Below, one piece after another: positions 55,424-64,000 of a stretch of DNA of 64,000 nucleotides. A program made the position numbers and the translations under genes. Under the pieces are notes generated by a model that was given only the letters and a program-made list of their open reading frames with translations, searched no databases and was not told where the DNA came from. This DNA is from Photobacterium sanctipauli (GTDB lineage Bacteria; Pseudomonadota; Gammaproteobacteria; Enterobacterales; Vibrionaceae): the NCBI RefSeq assembly GCF_003026495.1, contig NZ_PYMA01000009.1, positions 1 to 64,000 of the forward strand, written 5' to 3'. Within the stretch, counting starts at the first letter, position 1. Each line of letters opens with the position of its first letter.

Positions 55424-56644
55424 ATGAAATCATATCTTGCTCGCCAACCTGTGATGAACAGGGACAAGGAAACAATCGGCTACGAATTGCTGTTTCGGGA
55501 TGGACCCAATAACGCCTTTCCTAATGTTGCCGATGAAGAAGCTACCCACCGCTTGCTAGCGGACAACTTCCTGTCTTCGAGTACCACGGATGTTACTGCA
55601 GGAAAGAAAGCTTTCGTGAATTTTCCGTACGCCAGCCTTATTGGTCGTACCCCGCTGCTATTTAAAAAGCAGTGTTTTATCGTGGAAATTTTAGAAACCT
55701 GCGAGCCAACCGACGAGTTGCTTGAGGCAATCATCGAGCTCAACCGCAAGGGTTATACCTTGGCGCTTGATGACTTTGTTCCCTCACCGCAGTGGAGCCG
55801 CTTCTTGCCCTACGTACATATCGTGAAGTTTGATATTCGCGTAACGCCGGTAGAAAAAGCGGCATTCTTTATTCAGCACTATAAAAACAGCAAACTCATT
55901 TTCCTGGCTGAAAAAGTTGAAACTCAAGAAGAATTCCAACAATGCCATGATGCCGGCTTCCACCTATTCCAAGGCTATTTCTTTAGCAAGCCTGAAATCG
56001 TTCGCCGTAAAGCCCTTTCGCCGTCGGCATTAACCACATTAAGGTTATATAAAGAGATCAGCCAAACCGAGGTGGATTTCAACAGCATCGAAGCCATTGT
56101 CGCCACCGATCTTTCGCTGTCCTATAAGTTGCTGCGTCATGTCAACAACATGACCTATACCCGTGCAAAGCCGATTTCATCGTTCAAGCAAGCTTTGGTC
56201 TACTTGGGCGAAGAAAAGCTCCGTCGATTTATCACCTTTGTTGCCACCTCCCATGCAACAGCAGATAAGCCGGCCTCGCTGTATCACCTCTCGATTCAAC
56301 GAGCACGTTTTTGCGAGCGTTTATCCCAGCAATTGTCGCCAAAGCTAGACAGCAACCAGGCCTTCCTCACCGGCTTGTTTTCGCTGCTCGATTCCATTTT
56401 GGATCAACCCATCGAAGTGCTGATCGATCAACTGCCGCTTGAAGAAGCCATACGCAATGCGCTGATTTTTCAGCAAGGTAAACTTGGCTGCCTACTGCAA
56501 TTGACCATCGCCTACGACAAAGCTGACTGGCAAACCATCAAGAAGATCAGCCAATCGCTCAAACTGGATGAATCTATCATTGCGGATCTGTATCTGGAGT
56601 CCTTAAAATGGGCGGCAACTTTTGAGCGAACGGTAACTAAGTAA
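55424..56644 (+). CDS. EAL-HDOD protein (degenerate EAL domain)
   Basis: A 406-residue cytoplasmic protein. The N-terminal ~200 residues are EAL-like: the EAL motif reads ELL (GYELLFR, Glu21), LALDDFVPS keeps two aspartates, and FLAEKVET keeps a glutamate, but other parts are shortened as in YuxH-type proteins. A C-terminal HDOD domain follows (about 200-400; YKLLRHVNN, SFKQALVYLGEEKLRR). Such proteins may bind or hydrolyse cyclic-di-GMP or act only as adaptors. Four bases separate it from ychJ. Confidence 0.87.
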   Translation: MKSYLARQPVMNRDKETIGYELLFRDGPNNAFPNVADEEATHRLLADNFLSSSTTDVTAGKKAFVNFPYASLIGRTPLLFKKQCFIVEILETCEPTDELLEAIIELNRKGYTLALDDFVPSPQWSRFLPYVHIVKFDIRVTPVEKAAFFIQHYKNSKLIFLAEKVETQEEFQQCHDAGFHLFQGYFFSKPEIVRRKALSPSALTTLRLYKEISQTEVDFNSIEAIVATDLSLSYKLLRHVNNMTYTRAKPISSFKQALVYLGEEKLRRFITFVATSHATADKPASLYHLSIQRARFCERLSQQLSPKLDSNQAFLTGLFSLLDSILDQPIEVLIDQLPLEEAIRNALIFQQGKLGCLLQLTIAYDKADWQTIKKISQSLKLDESIIADLYLESLKWAATFERTVTK

Positions 56645-56647
56645 ACC

Positions 56648-57175
56648 ATGTCAAACAACGCCAATTTCTGCCCATGCGGTAGCAAACGCCCTTTAGCTGA
56701 ATGCTGCGCACCAATCCACCAAAACCCAGCTAACGCACAACACCCAGAGCAACTGATGCGCTCTCGTTACAGTGCCCATGTTCTCGGGTTGGTTAACTAC
56801 GTGGTTGCCACCTACCACCCTAGTTGCGAAGCCGAGCAACACCGCGAGGCTATCGCGGACTCAGTCAACAGCGAATGGCTTGGCCTTGAAGTGCTCAATA
56901 GTGACATTGCCGAATCAGGGGAAGGGTTTGTCGAATTCAAGGCCTACTACCGCGATGGGAAGGACGAGTACTGCCTGCAAGAGCGCTCACGTTTTCTGCG
57001 TGAAGAGCATAATGGCCAACTGCAGTGGTTCTATATCGATGGTGAATACCCACAACAGCAAGAACAGGACGTCGAGCCTGAGGCTAAGCCAGCGCCGGCC
57101 GTCAGCGACAAAGTGGGACGCAATGACCCTTGCCCTTGTGGTAGCGGCAAAAAATTCAAAAAATGCTGCGGCTAG
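56648..57175 (+). CDS. ychJ: YchJ family protein with two SEC-C motifs
   Basis: A 175-residue protein of the YchJ/UPF0225 family. A zinc-binding CPCGS-x-CC motif is at each end ([14 protein letters not shown] near residue 8, [16 protein letters not shown] at the end), around a conserved NTF2-like core ([12 protein letters not shown]). SEC-C motifs bind zinc and often contact the ribosome or SecB. Exact role unknown. Confidence 0.93.
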   Translation: MSNNANFCPCGSKRPLAECCAPIHQNPANAQHPEQLMRSRYSAHVLGLVNYVVATYHPSCEAEQHREAIADSVNSEWLGLEVLNSDIAESGEGFVEFKAYYRDGKDEYCLQERSRFLREEHNGQLQWFYIDGEYPQQQEQDVEPEAKPAPAVSDKVGRNDPCPCGSGKKFKKCCG

Positions 57176-57218
57176 GCTTCATTAGCTGATAAATGCCATT
57201 AAGCAAGACAACAAAACG

Positions 57219-57250
57219 CACCTTACCAACGCAAGTGGTAAGGTGTTTTT
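57219..57250 (+). terminator. Terminator after ychJ
   Basis: Stem CACCTTACCA / TGGTAAGGTG with a seven-base loop, then TTTTT. Confidence 0.85.
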
Positions 57251-57387
57251 GTATCTACCCCAGAACTTCGACCACCATCTCAAAAACACCCAACAAGCAC
57301 AAAATTTATTCAACTTTTTCGCTTCATTGCCGACTAAAAAATAAACGACTTTATTCTGAGACGATTCTGAGACTAAGAGGCAATGAC

Positions 57388-57570
57388 ATGATAAACCCAA
57401 ATAACAATCTGCCGTTGTCGGCTCAAAAGCAGCTGAAAAAGGTGACCCAGTCATCGCTCATCAGCGAGCGTAAGCAAAAAGTTGAAGCCAAAGAAGAGCC
57501 TGAAAGCGAAGAACCAAAGCAACAGTCAAAAAAGCGCCCGCCGAAGGGGCTGCTCGATATTTATGTATAA
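57388..57570 (+). CDS. Small charged conserved-type protein, unrecognised
   Basis: A 60-residue, highly charged protein (Lys/Glu/Gln-rich, no membrane segment) likely to be largely disordered. The ATG at 57388 has AAGAGG upstream. The frame extends further upstream without another good start. It lies alone between ychJ and the his leader. I do not recognise it. Confidence 0.6.
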   Translation: MINPNNNLPLSAQKQLKKVTQSSLISERKQKVEAKEEPESEEPKQQSKKRPPKGLLDIYV

Positions 57571-57867
57571 CGGCCGATACTAGCTTATGCGCTTTATTGG
57601 CTAAGAGCACTGTAAGCCTAGTAATTTCACTTAACATTCGATGTTAAGCATTTGTTGTACATAGTTTTTCCAATGCGCTCAAACACTGCTCAAACAGCTG
57701 TCGAGCAAGGCTTTTCCCTAATGTAAACTCGTTAAATACTAGTAAAAAGTTATGCATTACAAACAAATTTAATAAATCCTTAAAATTACTATTGCAAAAT
57801 AAACCCAGCTTCGTTAGTGTGAATAACAAGCAAGCGTTATATAAAGATTTATACAGAGTACATAGTT

Positions 57868-57915
57868 ATGCGTATCCCAATGGTAAACCTACATCACCAT
57901 CATCATCCTGATTAG
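57868..57915 (+). CDS. hisL: his operon leader peptide HisL
   Basis: A 15-residue peptide containing five histidines in a row ([15 protein letters not shown]). Ribosome stalling at these codons when histidyl-tRNA is scarce favours the antiterminated form of the leader RNA, so the his genes are read. It is followed by pairing segments and a strong terminator before hisG. Confidence 0.95.
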   Translation: MRIPMVNLHHHHHPD

Positions 57916-57935
57916 TCTTTCGGGAGGATACGCCT

Positions 57936-58025
57936 CGCTCTGGAAGACGCAAAACTCTCTTCCAGCGGTCAGCGAAAAAACCAAATTCAGACCCTCGGAA
58001 GAGCACTCTTCCGAGGGTTTTTTCG
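57936..58025 (+). promoter_or_regulatory. his operon attenuator
   Basis: After the leader peptide, CTGGAA (57940-57945) can pair with TTCCAG (57961-57966). The terminator stem CCCTCGGAAGAG / CTCTTCCGAGGG (57993-58018, two-base loop) is followed by TTTTTT. Upstream GGAGG/CGCCTCG segments offer alternative pairings. This is classical transcription attenuation. Confidence 0.9.
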
Positions 58026-58061
58026 TTTTTAGGCTCAACATCGAGTACAGGGATTAAAACA

Positions 58062-58958
58062 ATGCAAACACAACGACTACGAATTGCAATTCAAAAGAAA
58101 GGACGCCTGAGCAAAGAGTGCCAAGATCTACTCAAACGCTGTGGGGTAAAATTCAACATGATGGGTGAGCGCCTAGTGGTTCACTCTGAAAACATGCCAA
58201 TCGACCTACTGCTGGTTCGCGATGACGATATCCCTGGCTTGATCATGGATGGCGTGGTTGACCTTGGTGTAATTGGTGAAAACGAACTGGAAGAAGTTGG
58301 CTTGGAGCGCATTGCCCGTGGCGAGCCAGCTGAGTACACCAAACTGCGCCGTCTCGATTTCGGTGGCTGCCGCCTGTCTATCGCTATCGACAAAGATGCC
58401 CAATACAACGGCCCACAAGATCTACAAGGCAAGCGCATTGCAACAACCTACCCGCAACTTGTTAAGCGCTACATGGATGAGCAAGGCGTCGAATTCAGTA
58501 CCTGTATGCTGAACGGTTCCGTTGAAGTCGCTCCACGTGCCGGCCTGGCAGACGCTATCTGCGACTTGGTATCAACCGGTGCAACCCTTGAGGCGAACGG
58601 CCTGAAAGAAGCAGAAGTGATCCTACGCTCGAAAGCCGTACTTATCCAGCGTGTTGGCGAGTTCTCGGCTGACAAGCAAGCCCTGATCGAGCGCCTGCTA
58701 ACCCGTATGCAGGGTGTTATTCAGGCCAAGGAATCTAAGTACATCATGCTACATGCACCGACTGATCGCCTAGACCAGATCAAATCACTGCTACCGGGCG
58801 CTGAAGATCCGACGGTGATGCCGCTATCGCAAGATAAAACGCGTGTAGCCATTCACTTGGTCAGTTCTGAGAACCTGTTCTGGGAAACCATGGAACAACT
58901 CAAAGAGCTAGGTGCTAGCTCAATCCTAGTACTACCAATTGAAAAGATGATGGAGTAA
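58062..58958 (+). CDS. hisG: ATP phosphoribosyltransferase
   Basis: First enzyme of histidine synthesis, joining ATP and PRPP. At 298 residues it is the long form with its own C-terminal regulatory domain for histidine feedback. Motifs: [15 protein letters not shown] near the start, [21 protein letters not shown] PRPP loop (about 165-180). First structural gene after the attenuator. Confidence 0.98.
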   Translation: MQTQRLRIAIQKKGRLSKECQDLLKRCGVKFNMMGERLVVHSENMPIDLLLVRDDDIPGLIMDGVVDLGVIGENELEEVGLERIARGEPAEYTKLRRLDFGGCRLSIAIDKDAQYNGPQDLQGKRIATTYPQLVKRYMDEQGVEFSTCMLNGSVEVAPRAGLADAICDLVSTGATLEANGLKEAEVILRSKAVLIQRVGEFSADKQALIERLLTRMQGVIQAKESKYIMLHAPTDRLDQIKSLLPGAEDPTVMPLSQDKTRVAIHLVSSENLFWETMEQLKELGASSILVLPIEKMME

Positions 58959-58961
58959 GCC

Positions 58962-61335
<2,374 letters not shown>

Positions 61336-61353
61336 GTATAAAGGACGTACATT

Positions 61354-62423
61354 GTGAGCAAGCAAAATATTCTATTTATCGACCGTGACGGCACCCTAAT
61401 CGTTGAACCCCCTGTCGACTTTCAGGTAGACCGCCTCGATAAGCTCAAGCTAGAGCCTTTCGTCATCCCAGCCCTGCTGCAACTTCAGGATGCAGGCTAC
61501 AAACTGGTGATGGTAACGAACCAGGATGGCCTTGGTACCGATAGCTACCCGCAAGCCGACTTCGATGCGCCGCATAACATGATGATGGAAATCTTCGAGT
61601 CGCAAGGGGTGAAGTTTGACGACGTCTTGATCTGCCCGCACTTCGACGAAGACAACTGCAGCTGCCGCAAGCCTAAACTAGGCTTGGTGAAAGAATACCT
61701 TCAGCAAGGGAAAGTGAACTTTGAGACTTCCGTTGTGATTGGTGATCGCCAGACTGATCTTCAACTGGCTGAAAACATGGCTATCCGCGGTATCCAATAC
61801 AACCCAGAGACAATGGGTTGGCAACAGATCGTTAAAGATCTTACCACCCGCCCGCGGATCGCCGAGGTCGTACGCACCACTAAAGAAACCGACATCAAGG
61901 TGAAGGTCAACCTCGACGAAACGGGCGGCAACCGCATTGAAACCGGCTTGGGTTTCTTCGACCACATGCTGGATCAAATCGCGACCCACGGTGGCTTCCG
62001 CATGGAACTTACCGTCGATGGCGACCTGCACATTGACGATCACCACAGCGTTGAAGATGCTGCCCTGGCACTGGGCGAAGCCTTGAAACAAGCGCTCGGC
62101 GACAAGCGTGGGATTGGCCGTTTCGGCTTTAGCCTGCCAATGGACGAATGCCTAGCCCAATGCGCGCTGGATCTGTCCGGCCGCCCTTACCTTAAGTTCG
62201 ATGCCCAATTCAGCCGCGAGCAAGTTGGCGACCTTTCTACCGAAATGGTACCGCACTTCTTCCGCTCGCTAACCGATACGCTGGCATGCACCCTGCACCT
62301 GTCGTCGGATGGCGATAACGATCACCACATCGTTGAAAGCCTGTTCAAGGCATTCGGCCGCACGCTGCGCCAAGCAATTCGCGTTGAGGGCAATGAGCTA
62401 CCGAGCAGTAAGGGAGTGCTGTA

Positions 62424-62424
<1 letters not shown>
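61354..62424 (+). CDS. hisB: Bifunctional histidinol-phosphatase / imidazoleglycerol-phosphate dehydratase
   Basis: A 356-residue fusion. The N-terminal HAD phosphatase (about 1-165) has FIDRDGTLI with the nucleophile aspartate and a zinc site [15 protein letters not shown]. The C-terminal dehydratase (about 168-356) has [15 protein letters not shown] and [14 protein letters not shown]. Fusion is normal for gamma-proteobacteria. The stop overlaps the hisH start by one base. Confidence 0.98.
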
Positions 62425-63820
<1,396 letters not shown>

Positions 63821-63837
63821 GGCAGAGGAGTAACACC

Positions 63838-64000
63838 ATGCTAGCAAGACGTATTATCCCTTGCCTTGACGTCCGTGACGGCCAAGTCGTTAAGGGTGTG
63901 CAATTCCGTAACCACGAAATTATCGGTGACATCGTCCCACTGGCCAAGCGCTATGCCGAGGAAGGGGCTGATGAGCTGGTATTTTATGATATTACCGCTT
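63838..64000 (+). CDS. hisF: Imidazole glycerol phosphate synthase, cyclase subunit (5' part)
   Basis: The frame from the ATG at 63838 (GAGGAG upstream) begins [20 protein letters not shown], the conserved start of HisF with catalytic Asp11. It continues to the window edge after about 54 residues, so only the first fifth is seen. It completes the order hisLGDCBHAF; hisI is expected beyond the edge. Confidence 0.97.
   Translation, partial: MLARRIIPCLDVRDGQVVKGVQFRNHEIIGDIVPLAKRYAEEGADELVFYDITA

Noticed and set aside
57644..57829. A 61-residue minus-strand frame before the his leader
   Set aside because: It overlaps the expected his promoter region and shows no ribosome-binding site or family resemblance.

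Overview
The window is a chromosomal segment of a gamma-proteobacterium, almost certainly Vibrionaceae (Vibrio/Photobacterium/Grimontia/Enterovibrio type). Several blocks have the order and protein lengths expected there: ybgC-tolQRAB-pal-cpoB-nadA, cydABX-ybgE, ruvC/ruvAB-yebC-aspS, cmoAB, adhE-ychE, cysS/ppiB/lpxH, and a his operon with a histidine-rich leader. Genus and species cannot be fixed from the sequence alone.

Left end (1-3142): part of an integrative element. It holds the end of an IS3-type insertion sequence, a small lipoprotein and an unrecognised protein, a block of inverted and tandem repeats, and a tyrosine recombinase that starts 64 bases beyond the 3' end of a tRNA-Ser(GGA) gene. 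The integrase and cargo are AT-rich and strongly enriched in the tetramer AGCT.

3143-8080: tRNA-Ser copy 1 with its own promoter, an MscK-type mechanosensitive channel, a small membrane protein and the alanine exporter AlaE. These look like host genes.

About 8790-16027: a second, compact island at a second tRNA-Ser(GGA). It holds a four-gene condensin-like operon (toprim protein, SMC-like ATPase, kleisin-like protein, MukE-like protein) that I read as a Wadjet/Mks-type plasmid-defence system. The gene order is D-C-A-B. A WYL-domain regulator diverges from it, and its promoter carries a perfect palindrome. The right edge retains a broken copy of the integrase N-terminus, and the left edge has a degenerate tRNA 3'-end sequence. 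The SMC-like protein ends in QLDMF plus two residues, which matches the beta-sliding-clamp-binding consensus. This island is the main candidate for an undescribed system.

16300-64000: core genome. In order: a UPF0149 protein; nadA; the Tol-Pal envelope operon; cytochrome bd oxidase with CydX and YbgE, preceded by a 1-kb regulatory region with FNR- and ArcA-like boxes; ruvBA, a chemoreceptor, ruvC, yebC and aspS; a DUF72 protein; a tri-haem cytochrome c peroxidase; cmoAB; a lipoprotein-protease / transglutaminase-7TM / ATP-grasp operon; a PatB-like lyase; an SDR-like protein lacking its catalytic residues; adhE and a MarC-family protein; a voltage-gated channel with a zinc ribbon; cysS, ppiB and lpxH; a TSUP transporter; an EAL-HDOD protein; ychJ; and the his operon (leader, G, D, C, B, H, A and the start of F), which runs off the right edge.
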